Shown one piece after another: positions 33,806 to 43,222 of a DNA stretch of 64,000 nt. This DNA comes from Alphaproteobacteria bacterium. GTDB taxonomy: Bacteria; Pseudomonadota; Alphaproteobacteria; M2410. The notes under the pieces are model-generated. The model was not told where the DNA came from. It was given only the letters and a program-made list of their open reading frames with translations, and did not search any database. Both the position numbers and the translations under genes were made by a program. The DNA lies in contig JAUWTJ010000003.1 in the NCBI GenBank assembly GCA_030614785.1, positions 1-64,000 on the forward strand, read 5' to 3'. The first letter of the stretch is position 1. Every line of letters starts with the position of its first letter.

Positions 33806-34429
33806 ATGAGCGATTTTCGTTTCTTGTCCCTTGTTGCATTCCTAGCTCTCGCGAGCGCTACCGCCTCCGCTTGGGCGGACCTTGTCATCAGCGGCCACGC
33901 TCCGGATGTTGCCGATCTTTCCGGTGAGCGCGGCGACTGGATTGAAAGCGGGAAAGAACTCTCTCGCGGCAAGGCAGGGATTGGTCTGACGATCATTTCT
34001 CGCGGCGGTGTTTCCTGCGGCGTTGCTCTGGAAGGGCGCACGCTTGGGGTTAACGGGAATTTTGAGACAGAAAGATATAGCCGGTGTCGGAGCGGCGAGG
34101 GTTATAATGATGAAGAGGCCCTTGAACTCAGTTACCGGGCGCATATGACCGGGCTTCGGGTCTGTACCAGCCGGGATGATCCGATCCGCATTGGCGGGTT
34201 CGAGATTGTCGGCGGCGAGATCGATGATGACGGCCAGTTGAAGAGATCGGATGAATCGGAACGACACAGCAGCGCCAGTTGTGACCGCTGGGGTGACGAG
34301 TCATCGTGTGACGGGAATTTCGTCGTGACCGGCTTTGTGGCTCACTTTATGAGGAAAGAGCGCGACAGTCCGTTTCCGGATACTCTTGTGGGGCTGCAGG
34401 CCGTGTGCCGCGAAGTCATTGAAAGGTAA
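33806..34429 (+). CDS. Secreted protein, unknown
   Basis: The 207-residue product has a signal peptide (hydrophobic FLSLVAFLALASATASAWA, cleaved near residue 22). The mature part is acidic and glycine-rich with six or more cysteines (for example VSCGVAL, YSRCRSG, SSCDGNF), which suggests disulfides in the periplasm or outside. No known domain is recognised. AAAGGTGG precedes the ATG at 33806; a longer frame upstream lacks a ribosome site. It sits between an orphan membrane protein and a histidine kinase on the other strand. Confidence 0.65.
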   Translation: MSDFRFLSLVAFLALASATASAWADLVISGHAPDVADLSGERGDWIESGKELSRGKAGIGLTIISRGGVSCGVALEGRTLGVNGNFETERYSRCRSGEGYNDEEALELSYRAHMTGLRVCTSRDDPIRIGGFEIVGGEIDDDGQLKRSDESERHSSASCDRWGDESSCDGNFVVTGFVAHFMRKERDSPFPDTLVGLQAVCREVIER

Positions 34430-34460
34430 AGTGAGGCGTTTTTGTGCCTCGGCATCAGCT

Positions 34461-35504
34461 TCAGGCGCTTGCCGCGATGGCGGGGGTGGCGAGGGTGACG
34501 TCGAACTCAAGGGTGAAGCGCGATCCTCTGCCAACTTCGCTTTCGACGTGGATTTCTCCGCCCATCAGTTCTGCCAGTTTTCGCGAAATGTTAAGGCCGA
34601 GGCCGCTGCCGCCGTGGAGCGCGGAGACCGATTTGTCGGTTTGCTCGAATTCTTTAAACAGCAGGGGTATTTGCTCTTTGGTCATGCCGGAACCGGTGTC
34701 CTGGACATAGAGATGCAGCCTGGCGTTTCTCGTTCCTTTTTCCTCGATATCGGCGCCGAGTTTCACGCTACCCTCTTCGGTGAATTTTACGGCATTAGAG
34801 AGGAAATTGTTGAGGATTTGTCTGCAGCGAAAGTCGTCAATGATGATGGCATGGTTATGGTCGGGTTTATCGAGAATGAATTCGACACTCTTCCCGCTCA
34901 GTGTATGCTGCCATAATTCGGCAAGCTGACCCAGGAAAGCATGCAGCGAGATTTCCGTTTCATTGAGGTCCAGTTTACCGGCTTCAATTTTGGCACTGTC
35001 GAGAATTGTGGTCAGAAGATCGAGCAGGGCATCCGACGTGTTGAGTAACATTGTCAGGAAATTCTTTGATCTGTCCGAAGACGGATCTGTTTGAATCAGT
35101 TCGATCAATCCTCTCATGCCGCCGAGGGGTGTACGGATTTCATGGCTGATCATCGCCATATAGGTAGATTTGGCCTCGTTGGCGGCGATGGCTTCATCTT
35201 TTGCCTTTGCCAGAACGTCGGACAGGTCGGTGAGCTTTTCTTTTTGCTCCTTGATGGTCGCTATGTAATTCAGAAGAACGAGGGAGATAACCGGAGTGAG
35301 TAGAAGGGGCATCAGGACCGGCATGAGCAACGGGACCGGCATATTATAATTCTCCCAGCCAACAATCCAGTAAGTCAAATAGGCAAGGCCGCCGGAAATC
35401 AGGACGGAAATGATCGCCACCAGCGCGACGCGCCTGGCGATCCATGCACGGTTTTTCGGGCTCAGTTTTGCTTTGGCGGCTGACTTTTGGTCTGTTTCGG
35501 ACAA
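34461..35504 (-). CDS. Membrane sensor histidine kinase (hybrid-type core, no receiver)
   Basis: The 347-residue kinase has two membrane helices (about 24-47 and 58-82) with almost no periplasmic loop, a short coiled coil, a HisKA domain with the phosphate-accepting H121 (MISHEIRTPLGG) and an ATPase domain with the N box (NFLSNAVKFT), DTGSGM and GGSGLGLNIS. The small external part suggests sensing within or near the membrane. The start is TTG at 35504; an in-frame stop lies just upstream and no ATG precedes the first helix. No response regulator gene is adjacent. Confidence 0.88.
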   Translation of the reverse strand: MSETDQKSAAKAKLSPKNRAWIARRVALVAIISVLISGGLAYLTYWIVGWENYNMPVPLLMPVLMPLLLTPVISLVLLNYIATIKEQKEKLTDLSDVLAKAKDEAIAANEAKSTYMAMISHEIRTPLGGMRGLIELIQTDPSSDRSKNFLTMLLNTSDALLDLLTTILDSAKIEAGKLDLNETEISLHAFLGQLAELWQHTLSGKSVEFILDKPDHNHAIIIDDFRCRQILNNFLSNAVKFTEEGSVKLGADIEEKGTRNARLHLYVQDTGSGMTKEQIPLLFKEFEQTDKSVSALHGGSGLGLNISRKLAELMGGEIHVESEVGRGSRFTLEFDVTLATPAIAASA

Positions 35505-35670
35505 ACTTCACATCCCCGGTTTGCCTGGTTCGATGTTCAGTTTAGCTGCCACATCTTAAAATTGTCCTGCGATCAGCTGGAGAACGGGGGTTGATTGAAC
35601 TTTTAAACAAGACAGCGGAATTATTGCCTCTCAGGCCCGGAAATATGGAAAAGTCTTCTGGAGGCTTTCG

Positions 35671-36657
35671 TTAGCTCTCCACCCACGCCTTCACGAGCTG
35701 GTGCGCGATGGCCATTGGTGGCGGGACCCAGAGGGCGGCGCTTTTGGGGCCGGGGAGGCGGCCGCCTTTTGCGGCCTGTTCGACGGCCTCGGCAAGATCC
35801 GCTTTATCGAACCACTGTGCATCGGAGAGCTCATTGCCGTCGATGGTGATTTCGGTGGAAGACGCTACCGCATGACAGCCGATCATCAGGGATGAGGGAA
35901 ACGGCCACGGCTGGGTGGTGTGGTAGGTGACGTCCGAGACGCGCACTGCGGTTTCCTCAAAGACCTCGCGGGCGACGGCTTCCTCGATGGTCTCGCCGGG
36001 CTCAACAAATCCTGCAAGGGCTGAATACATTTTGTCGGGCCAGCCGGGGCCGCGGCCCAACAGCGCCTTGTCTCCGTTTGTGGCCAGCATAATGACCACA
36101 GGGTCGGTGCGCGGGAAATGTTCGGCGTTGCAGGAGGGGCAGGCGCGTTTGTATCCGGCTTCGGCGATTTGTGTTGGCTCGCCGCAGACGGCGCAGAAGC
36201 CGTGCCGGGCGTGCCAGTCGATCATCGCCTTGGCCTGGGCCAGGATGGCGGCGTCGCCCGAGGGCAGGATGGCCGCTGCACCGCGCAGTTCAGTAAACTC
36301 GCCAAGGCCTTTCAGCGGGCCTTCGGCTTCCGGTTTGGCGGTTTTATCGATTTCGGCGGCAAAGAACGCCTTGCCGTTCTTGACCCCGAGGAAAATTTCA
36401 AGGCCGGTGGTGGCCGCCTCATCAATGTCGGCGGGACGCAGCCATCCGGCATCGGGGCCGTCGCCTTCATTGATTTCCGGCAGGATGAGGGGTTTGAGGT
36501 CCCACATGGGTACGATCAGGCTGGTCGGGTCCTTGCGCTTTTCGGCGATCCAACTGGCATCGGTGCGCTTGTCGCTGGCCCGGTCAAGGGGGTTGTTGGC
36601 AAAGGTATTGATCGCGCGGGCAAGATCGTGGGTTTCATGTGTAGTTTTGGTGGCCAT
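35671..36657 (-). CDS. nudC: NAD+ diphosphatase / NADH pyrophosphatase
   Basis: The 328-residue Nudix hydrolase splits NADH, and in known homologues NAD-capped RNA, into mononucleotides. A zinc ribbon (CAVCGEPTQ ... CPSCNAEHF) leads into the Nudix box GFVEPGETIEEAVAREVFEE, in which the usual final EExG glycine is alanine (EETAV). The family marker SQPWPFPxS is present as TQPWPFPSS. It has an alphaproteobacterial N-terminal extension. ATG at 36657. It is 166 bases upstream of the histidine kinase gene and divergent from SRP RNA. Confidence 0.92.
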   Translation of the reverse strand: MATKTTHETHDLARAINTFANNPLDRASDKRTDASWIAEKRKDPTSLIVPMWDLKPLILPEINEGDGPDAGWLRPADIDEAATTGLEIFLGVKNGKAFFAAEIDKTAKPEAEGPLKGLGEFTELRGAAAILPSGDAAILAQAKAMIDWHARHGFCAVCGEPTQIAEAGYKRACPSCNAEHFPRTDPVVIMLATNGDKALLGRGPGWPDKMYSALAGFVEPGETIEEAVAREVFEETAVRVSDVTYHTTQPWPFPSSLMIGCHAVASSTEITIDGNELSDAQWFDKADLAEAVEQAAKGGRLPGPKSAALWVPPPMAIAHQLVKAWVES

Positions 36658-36742
36658 GGAGGTTCCTCAGGCTGGAATCACGGGTATTTTTGAGGCTCAG
36701 TCTATGGACCTCAGAAAGATCCGGCAATGTCTGTCTTCTGGC

Positions 36743-36773
36743 TTGCATGTGGGCCCTGTTCATCTGCTATAAT
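36743..36773 (+). promoter_or_regulatory. Promoter of the SRP RNA gene
   Basis: A perfect TATAAT at 36768-36773 lies about five to seven bases before the RNA 5' end. TTGCAT at 36743-36748 is the likely -35 element, with a rather long 19-base spacer. Confidence 0.6.
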
Positions 36774-36777
36774 GCCC

Positions 36778-36876
36778 TCGGAAGGTTGGCTGCGGACACG
36801 CCGCTCGCGAACCCGGTCAGGTCCGGAAGGAAGCAGCCGCAACGAGATTTTCGTGGGTCGCACGTCAGCCTTCCAC
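36778..36876 (+). ncRNA. ffs: Signal recognition particle RNA (4.5S, small bacterial type)
   Basis: About 99 bases form one long hairpin: GGAAGGTTGGC (36780-36790) pairs with GTCAGCCTTCC (36864-36874). The apical part has the invariant GGTCAGGTCCGGAAGGAAGC, in part, with the GGAA tetraloop and the Ffh-binding internal loops. It guides membrane proteins to the SRP receptor. It lies 35 bases upstream of dnaX, a common bacterial arrangement. The exact ends are estimates. Confidence 0.95.
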
Positions 36877-36911
36877 CCTAGCAATTCAGATAAACTGACA
36901 TCAGGATCGTG

Positions 36912-38762
36912 ATGACCGAGGACAGCCAGACGCCATCACCAGAGTCAGATCAGGGCCCGGGTTTTGCCCTTGATGGCGGCAGCGTGAAGACCGCCCCGGA
37001 TACCGGCTACAAGGTCCTCGCGCGCAAATATCGCCCGAACAGTTTTACCGACAATTTCATTGGCCATAACGCCATGGTCACGACCCTGGGCAATGCCTTT
37101 GAGGCAAACCGGATTGCCCATGCCTTTATTCTGACCGGGGTGCGCGGGATCGGCAAGACGACGACGGCGCGGATTCTGGCCCGGGCGCTGAATTACTCGG
37201 CCCATGGCAAGGAAGGTGCGCCGTCGATCCATATGGGCGAGGAGGGCGAGCATTGCCGCGCCATCATCGAGGGACGTCACATGGACGTCATCGAAATGGA
37301 TGCGGCATCACGCACCGGTATCGGCGATATTCGCGAGATTATCGAATCGGTGCGCTTCCTGCCCGTCTCGGCGCGCTACAAGGTTTACATCATTGACGAA
37401 GTGCACATGCTCTCGACGGCGGCCTTCAATGGCCTCTTGAAGACGCTGGAAGAGCCACCGGAGCATGTGAAGTTTATCTTTGCCACCACCGAAATCCGCA
37501 AGGTGCCGGTCACAGTCCTGTCGCGTTGTCAGCGGTTCGACCTGAAGCGGGTTGACGCTGAAACACTGGTTGCGTTCCTTGCCAAAATCGCCGGAATGGA
37601 AGGGGCAGAAGTTGCAGACGCCGGGATGCGGCTTATCGCCCGCGCTGCAGAAGGATCGGTTCGCGACGGGTTGTCGCTGCTGGATCAGGCGATTGCGCTT
37701 GGTGCCGGCGCCCCGGTGAGCGAGGTTCAGGTGCGCGATATGCTCGGTCTGGCCGATCGGGCGCGGATTGTTGACCTGTTCGATACCATCATGCGCGGTG
37801 ATGTCGGGGCGGCCTTGCTGGAGCTGCGAAGCCAATATGACGGCGGTGCGGATCCCTCGGTGATCATTTCCGATCTGATTGAATTTACTCACTGGATGAC
37901 CCGGCTCAAGGTGGCGACCTCTGCTGCGGACGATGCAACCGTGTCGGAGGATGAGCGCGAGCGCGGCAAACAAATGGCGGCGCAGCTGTCGATCCAGGTG
38001 CTGAGCCGGACGTGGCAAATGCTGCTCAAGGGCCTGGAAGAAGTCCGCATGGCGCCGGTGCCTGTGACGGCGGCGGAAATGATCCTCATTCGTCTTTGTT
38101 ATGCTGCCGAGCTTCCCGCTCCGGCTGATCTGGTTCGTCAGTTGGCGGATGGAGCGCCTGGTGGTGCAGTGCCGCGGAGCAGCGGAGCTTCTGCTGCGCC
38201 TTCTGGTCCCGGGAGCGGCCGGGCGCCAACGACCTCCTCGAGTGGCAGCGCGGCGGTGCAAATGCACTCTCAATCGGCCCCGCAAGCCCAAACAATGGCG
38301 GCGCCTCAGGCTTCGAGACCGCAGCTGGCTGCCGTGCCATCCTCCGCACCGCGCCTGCAGAGTTATGAAGACGTTTTGAAACTGGTGACGCACAGACGCG
38401 ATATTCAGCTTCAGACGGCGCTGAAAGACAAGGTTCATCTGGTGAATTTTGCTCCGGGCCGTATTGAGCTGCGCCCGGCCAACAAGAGCGCCGAGCCGGT
38501 GCTGCGGGATCTTGAGAGAAAACTGCGGGAGTGGACCGGAAAACCCTGGGAGGTTGTTACATCCTCGCAGGAAGGGGCGCCGACTGTCATAGCCCAGGTT
38601 CAGGCCGCAGAGGCCAAACGGCTGGAAGAAGCGAAGCTGGATCCGCTTGTTATTGCGGCGATGGAAGCCTTCCCCGGGGCCAGAATTATGTCGGTCAAGG
38701 ACCAGGCTGACGATATGAGCGATATTGCTGTGGCGCCTGAAAGTGAAGATAGCGGCGAGTGA
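36912..38762 (+). CDS. dnaX: DNA polymerase III subunits gamma/tau
   Basis: The 616-residue clamp-loader ATPase has Walker A GVRGIGKT (76-83), the Walker B/DEVH box IIDEVHMLSTAAFNGLLKT and sensor FIFATTEIRKVPVTVLSRCQ. The zinc module that normally lies between them has lost its cysteines: only C115 (GEHCRAI) remains. A Ser/Ala/Pro-rich linker (about 410-480) leads to the C-terminal tau domain. I see no slippery A-run for a gamma frameshift. ATG at 36912 is preferred to a GTG three bases earlier. It heads the dnaX-ybaB-recR set. Confidence 0.94.
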   Translation: MTEDSQTPSPESDQGPGFALDGGSVKTAPDTGYKVLARKYRPNSFTDNFIGHNAMVTTLGNAFEANRIAHAFILTGVRGIGKTTTARILARALNYSAHGKEGAPSIHMGEEGEHCRAIIEGRHMDVIEMDAASRTGIGDIREIIESVRFLPVSARYKVYIIDEVHMLSTAAFNGLLKTLEEPPEHVKFIFATTEIRKVPVTVLSRCQRFDLKRVDAETLVAFLAKIAGMEGAEVADAGMRLIARAAEGSVRDGLSLLDQAIALGAGAPVSEVQVRDMLGLADRARIVDLFDTIMRGDVGAALLELRSQYDGGADPSVIISDLIEFTHWMTRLKVATSAADDATVSEDERERGKQMAAQLSIQVLSRTWQMLLKGLEEVRMAPVPVTAAEMILIRLCYAAELPAPADLVRQLADGAPGGAVPRSSGASAAPSGPGSGRAPTTSSSGSAAVQMHSQSAPQAQTMAAPQASRPQLAAVPSSAPRLQSYEDVLKLVTHRRDIQLQTALKDKVHLVNFAPGRIELRPANKSAEPVLRDLERKLREWTGKPWEVVTSSQEGAPTVIAQVQAAEAKRLEEAKLDPLVIAAMEAFPGARIMSVKDQADDMSDIAVAPESEDSGE

Positions 38763-38783
38763 TCTCCAGAAAATGAGTGCACA

Positions 38784-39104
38784 ATGAAAAATATATCTGA
38801 CTTGATGAAACAGGCTGGCGAACTGCAATCGAAGATGACCGAGATGCAGAGCGCCATGGATGAGATTGAGATCGAAGGCGTGTCGGGCGGCGGTATGGTT
38901 CGCGTGACGCTGAGCGGTAAGGGCCAGATGCGCGGTCTCAAGATTGACCCGGAAATTGCCCGCGATGATATCGAGATTCTGGAGGATCTGATCGTCGCGG
39001 CCCATAATGATGCCAAGTCAAAATCCGAAGTCCGTATGCAGGAAGAAATGCAAAAACTCACCGGCGGTCTGGCGCTCCCGCCTGGCTTCAAGATGCCGTT
39101 CTAG
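38784..39104 (+). CDS. ybaB: YbaB/EbfC nucleoid-associated protein
   Basis: The 106-residue protein has the standard fold order: an N-terminal helix ([18 protein letters not shown]), a three-strand sheet with [15 protein letters not shown] and a C-terminal helix with [20 protein letters not shown]. It binds DNA as a dimer. It lies 21 bases after dnaX and 13 bases before recR, the usual recombination-repair operon order. Confidence 0.94.
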   Translation: MKNISDLMKQAGELQSKMTEMQSAMDEIEIEGVSGGGMVRVTLSGKGQMRGLKIDPEIARDDIEILEDLIVAAHNDAKSKSEVRMQEEMQKLTGGLALPPGFKMPF

Positions 39105-39117
39105 AGAGGGCAGAGCA

Positions 39118-39714
39118 TTGGCGTCGGGAACCGAGATTGAGCAACTGATTAATCTGCTGGCAAAATTGCCGGGGCTTGGCCCCCGTTCGGCGCGGCGCGC
39201 GGCGCTTCAGCTGATCAAGAAGAAAGAGGCCTTGTTGCTGCCGCTTGCAGACGCCATGGCAGAAGCGGCCGAGAAGGTGATCTCCTGCTCGATCTGCGGC
39301 AATGTGGATACGGTTGACCCGTGCGCTATTTGTGCGTCGCCGCGGCGCGACAAAAGCATTATCTGTGTGGTTGAGGAAGTCGGCGACCTGTGGGCGCTGG
39401 AGCGCTCCGGTGTGATGGGCGGTCTGTATCATGTGCTGGGTGGCACGCTCTCGGCGCTTGACGGGATCGGCCCCGATGATCTCAATGTTGCCGGTCTTGT
39501 GCTGCGCTCAGAAGCACGCCAGGTCAAGGAAGTGATCCTGGCCATGAATGCAACAGTCGACGGTCAGACCACGGCGCATTATATTACCGACCGGGTCGAG
39601 CATGCGGAGGTGAAAGTCACCCGCCTTGCGCACGGCGTGCCGGTTGGCGGCGAGCTTGACTATCTGGATGATGGAACGCTTGCAGCAGCCCTCAAGGCGC
39701 GGCGGGAGTTTTGA
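39118..39714 (+). CDS. recR: Recombination protein RecR
   Basis: The 198-residue protein acts with RecF/RecO in loading RecA at gaps. It has the helix-hairpin-helix [19 protein letters not shown], the zinc site [16 protein letters not shown], and a Toprim domain with [12 protein letters not shown] and [15 protein letters not shown]. The only start that fits the family is TTG at 39118, with GAGAGGG seven bases upstream; longer frames run back into ybaB. Its 3' end overlaps that of rmuC on the other strand by 23 bases. Confidence 0.94.
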   Translation: MASGTEIEQLINLLAKLPGLGPRSARRAALQLIKKKEALLLPLADAMAEAAEKVISCSICGNVDTVDPCAICASPRRDKSIICVVEEVGDLWALERSGVMGGLYHVLGGTLSALDGIGPDDLNVAGLVLRSEARQVKEVILAMNATVDGQTTAHYITDRVEHAEVKVTRLAHGVPVGGELDYLDDGTLAAALKARREF

Positions 39715-40849
39715 GGCTGATCGTATCGGAGACCACTTCAGGTGTCGTTGCCTCGAGCTGGACTTCGTCGATTTTCTCGCCGTGGCGCAGGACTTTTTCA
39801 GCTGATGTTGTAATATCCCTGAGGTCGCCTTCGGCCTGGCTGAAATGTTTCTGGAGATTGCCGACCCGCTTGTGGAGCCGTTCGACATCGCCCATCATCT
39901 TTCCGACCTGGATCTGAATGAGATGGGCCTGCTCGCGCATTGCAACGTCTTTGAGGACGGCGCGGACTGTATTGAGGGTTGCCATCAGGGTTGTTGGCGA
40001 GACGATCCAGACGCGGGCGCGATAGCTGTCCTCGACCAGATCGACAAAGTTTGCATGCAGCTCCGCATAGACGGCCTCTGATGGCAGAAACATGAGCGCT
40101 GACTCGGCGGTCTCACCGGTAATGATGTATTTCTCGGATATGTCCTTGATGTGTTTCTTGACGGCCTGTTTGAAATCACGCCGGGCTTGCGCGAGGGCAG
40201 CTTCGTCCTCCGCGTCGCGAAGCGCCCTGTAGGGCTCCAGTGGAAATTTGGAATCGACGACAATGGGTCCTGGCGGATTGGGGAGCAGGATGACGCCGTC
40301 TGCCCGTTTGCCATTTGAAAGCGTTGACTGGAAGGAATAGGCCGAGGGCGGAAGGGCATTTCTGAAAATGTCTTCCATCTGGATCTCGCCAAACGCGCCA
40401 CGCGCCTGTTTATTGTCGAGAATATGTTGCAGGCCGACAACCTGACCGGAAAGTTCGGTGATGTTCTTTTGTGCTTCATCGATAACGCTGAGGCGGTTGG
40501 TCAGCTCACCCAGCGACTTGGCGGTTTTCTCGGCCGATTCAGTCAGGCTGACATTCATCTTGCCGGAGATGCCGTCAAAGCGTTCTTCAAGCACCTTCAT
40601 GGTGCGCGCCTGGGCGTTGATATGAGCTTCACTCAGGGTGCTGACCTGGCCTTTGATCTCGCTTTGCGCGCCGACCAGCTGCGCAATGGTCTGCTCAAGG
40701 CTTGTTGCGCGGGCCTCGGCAACCCGGCGGGCTTCATCGGCAAGCCGGGTGTCCCTCTGGCGTCCGCGGATGAGCAGAAGAAGCATCCCTCCGAGGAGCG
40801 CAAAAAGACCCAGAACGCCTGCTGCGATTATGATTTGTGTCAAAGCCAT
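39692..40849 (-). CDS. rmuC: DNA recombination protein RmuC
   Basis: The 385-residue protein begins with a membrane anchor (about 3-26), then a coiled coil (about 35-130) and the RmuC nuclease-like domain with [33 protein letters not shown] and [15 protein letters not shown]. It limits recombination between short repeats. ATG at 40849. The gene is divergent from def and convergent with recR, overlapping it. Confidence 0.92.
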   Translation of the reverse strand: MALTQIIIAAGVLGLFALLGGMLLLLIRGRQRDTRLADEARRVAEARATSLEQTIAQLVGAQSEIKGQVSTLSEAHINAQARTMKVLEERFDGISGKMNVSLTESAEKTAKSLGELTNRLSVIDEAQKNITELSGQVVGLQHILDNKQARGAFGEIQMEDIFRNALPPSAYSFQSTLSNGKRADGVILLPNPPGPIVVDSKFPLEPYRALRDAEDEAALAQARRDFKQAVKKHIKDISEKYIITGETAESALMFLPSEAVYAELHANFVDLVEDSYRARVWIVSPTTLMATLNTVRAVLKDVAMREQAHLIQIQVGKMMGDVERLHKRVGNLQKHFSQAEGDLRDITTSAEKVLRHGEKIDEVQLEATTPEVVSDTISLKTPAAP

Positions 40850-40962
40850 CTAATCAGAATAACCCGATTCGAGCCCTGAAGGCTCATATTCCGGGCCGCC
40901 ACGGGCCTTTAAGGTCGACCTTTGGCTTGACCTTTTTGAACCGGTTGATTATTTCCCTCCTC

Positions 40963-41487
40963 ATGACCTTGCGAGAAATTCTCATTGCGCCTGATCCGCG
41001 CCTCAAAGTGAAATCCGAGCCTGTCGAGCGCGTTGATGATGCGCTGCGCAGCCTTATGGATGATATGCTTGAAACCATGCACGAGGCGCCGGGAATTGGC
41101 CTTGCGGCTGTTCAGATCGGTGTGGCGAAGCAGGTGATTGTGATGGATCTGGCCAAAGAGGGCGAGGCGCCCGAGCCGCGCTATTTTGTTAATCCCGAGA
41201 TTATATGGGAATCGGAAGACTTCCATCATTACGAGGAAGGCTGCCTGTCGCTGCCGGAGTACTACGAGGAAGTGGAGCGCCCGGCCGAGGTCAAGGTGCG
41301 GTTTCTCGACTATGAAGGCGAGATTCGCGAGCTGCATTGCACCGAGATGCTGGCGGTCTGTATCCAGCATGAAATGGACCACCTTGAGGGTATTCTGTTT
41401 GTCGACCATCTGACCCGCCTCAAGCGTCAGATGATCCTGCGCAAGCTGTCAAAAGCCAAGAAGCAACAGGCCGCAGAGCTCGCCTGA
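40963..41487 (+). CDS. def: Peptide deformylase
   Basis: The 174-residue iron enzyme removes the formyl group from new proteins. All three motifs are present: [18 protein letters not shown] (metal cysteine) and QHEMDHLEG (metal histidines and catalytic glutamate). The frame is open 42 codons upstream, but the ATG at 40963 begins the conserved [14 protein letters not shown] and gives the usual length. It is followed by fmt 58 bases later, the enzyme that adds the formyl group. Confidence 0.96.
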   Translation: MTLREILIAPDPRLKVKSEPVERVDDALRSLMDDMLETMHEAPGIGLAAVQIGVAKQVIVMDLAKEGEAPEPRYFVNPEIIWESEDFHHYEEGCLSLPEYYEEVERPAEVKVRFLDYEGEIRELHCTEMLAVCIQHEMDHLEGILFVDHLTRLKRQMILRKLSKAKKQQAAELA

Positions 41488-41545
41488 CTTTTGGCCGATG
41501 TGCGGGCCTCTTGAGTTACGGCGCGCTTCAGACTAAAAGGCGGCC

Positions 41546-42478
41546 ATGACTTTACGTTTGATCTTCATGGGAACTCCCGACTTTGCCGTTCCGGTCCTCA
41601 AGGCGCTGGTGGACGCGGGCCATGATGTGGTGCGGGTGTTGACCCAGCCGCCGCGCGAGGCGGGGCGCGGCAAAAAACTGCGCAAATCGGCGGTTCATCT
41701 GGCGGCCGAGGCGCTTGGCCTCGACGTGGCCACGCCGCAAACCCTTAAATCCAAAGAGGTTCAGGACGAGCTGCGCGCGCTTGGCGTCGATGTCGGCGTT
41801 GTCGTGGCCTACGGTCAGATCCTGCCAAAGGCCGTTCTGGAAGGCCCGCGTCTGGGCTGTCTCAATCTTCATGGCTCCTTGCTGCCGCGCTGGCGCGGTG
41901 CGGCGCCCCTGCAGCGCGCGATCCTTGCCGGTGATGCGGTAACCGGTGTTCAGGTGATGCAAATGGAAGAGGGGCTGGATACGGGCCCCGTGCTCCTGAC
42001 GTATCGCAGGGCTATTGGGCCAGAGACCATGTTCGGGGACCTGCATGATGATTTGAGCGCAAACGGTGCGGTGCTTATGGCCGAGGCGCTTGCTGGTCTT
42101 GAGGCGGGAACCCTTGAAGCTGTTTCCCAGCCGGAAGAAGGTGTCACCTACGCTAAAAAAATCAGAACGGAAGAAGCACGGATTGACTGGTCACAGTCGG
42201 CGGAGGAAATTGACCGGCAGATTCGGGCCTTTGCGCCGACGCCCGGGGCGTGGTTTGAAGCCATGGCGCGCGATCAACCGCAGCGGATCAAAATACTAAA
42301 AGCCAGGCCGGTTGATGGAGCCGGTGAGGCCGGAACGGTGTTGTGCGCACCCCTCGTGATCGCGTGCGGTAGCGGCGCTCTTGAAGTGCTCGAGGTTCAA
42401 CGCGCCGGGAAGGGCCGTGCGCGCGTCGAAGATTTCCTGCGCGGGTTTCCGCTTGATCCTGGCACGAAAGTCTTGTGA
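41546..42478 (+). CDS. fmt: Methionyl-tRNA formyltransferase
   Basis: The 310-residue enzyme formylates initiator Met-tRNA. The N-terminal domain has LIFMGTPDFAVPVLKAL, the folate/catalytic region NLHGSLLPRWRGAAPLQRAI and MQMEEGLDTGPVL; the C-terminal OB-fold ends the protein. ATG at 41546. The stop lies three bases before truA, so def-fmt-truA are probably co-transcribed. Confidence 0.96.
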   Translation: MTLRLIFMGTPDFAVPVLKALVDAGHDVVRVLTQPPREAGRGKKLRKSAVHLAAEALGLDVATPQTLKSKEVQDELRALGVDVGVVVAYGQILPKAVLEGPRLGCLNLHGSLLPRWRGAAPLQRAILAGDAVTGVQVMQMEEGLDTGPVLLTYRRAIGPETMFGDLHDDLSANGAVLMAEALAGLEAGTLEAVSQPEEGVTYAKKIRTEEARIDWSQSAEEIDRQIRAFAPTPGAWFEAMARDQPQRIKILKARPVDGAGEAGTVLCAPLVIACGSGALEVLEVQRAGKGRARVEDFLRGFPLDPGTKVL

Positions 42479-42481
42479 GCC

Positions 42482-43222
42482 ATGGCGGTCTTTAAACTCA
42501 CCATTGAATATGATGGCGGACCTTACGTTGGCTGGCAGAAGCAGACCAATGGTCCTTCGGTTCAGGCCTCGCTCGAGGCGGCAGTGTTTGCCTTTTCCGG
42601 GGAGCACGCCCGGGTCAAGGGCGCGGGGCGTACCGATGCCGGGGTTCATGCGCTGGGACAGGTCGCCGATGTCACGTTTGAGCGCGATGACTGGAACGGC
42701 GACACTGTCCGGGATGCCATCAATCATTTTTTGAAACAAAGTCCGATATCGGTACTTTCGGCGGAGCCGGCGGCTGTCGATTTTTCGGCACGGTTCAGCG
42801 CGGTGCAGCGGCACTATCTTTACCGCCTGGCTGATCGACGTCCCCCGCTGGCGCTGACGCTTGGCCGCGCGTGGTGGTGGCCCGTGCCGCTTGATGTCGA
42901 GGCCATGGCGGGCGCGGCTGATGTCTTCGTTGGCCGCCATGATTTCACGACCTTTCGGTCAACGGAATGCCAGGCCAACTCGCCGGTGCGCCATGTCGAC
43001 ACACTTCAGGTTGCCCGCGTTGGCGAGGAAATTCATATCGAGGTCTCAGCGCGCTCCTTCCTGCACAATCCGGTGCGCAGCTTTGTCGGGACGCTCAAAC
43101 TTGTTGGTGAAGGCAAGTGGACGAGGCAGGATGTTGTCGATGCTCTTGAAGCGCGTGATCGCACCCGCTGCGGCCCCCTTGCGCCGCCCGAGGGCCTCTA
43201 TCTGGCACGTGTTGATTATTAG
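42482..43222 (+). CDS. truA: tRNA pseudouridine synthase A
   Basis: The 246-residue enzyme makes pseudouridine at positions 38-40 of tRNA anticodon arms. The catalytic aspartate is in [14 protein letters not shown] (about residue 52), with [12 protein letters not shown] before it and [16 protein letters not shown] near residue 191. ATG at 42482 comes three bases after the fmt stop. Its last four bases overlap the end of a convergent membrane-protein gene. Confidence 0.96.
   Translation: MAVFKLTIEYDGGPYVGWQKQTNGPSVQASLEAAVFAFSGEHARVKGAGRTDAGVHALGQVADVTFERDDWNGDTVRDAINHFLKQSPISVLSAEPAAVDFSARFSAVQRHYLYRLADRRPPLALTLGRAWWWPVPLDVEAMAGAADVFVGRHDFTTFRSTECQANSPVRHVDTLQVARVGEEIHIEVSARSFLHNPVRSFVGTLKLVGEGKWTRQDVVDALEARDRTRCGPLAPPEGLYLARVDY

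Noticed and set aside
37308-39005. 565-residue minus-strand open frame
   Set aside because: Antisense shadow of dnaX and ybaB; both real genes have full motif support.
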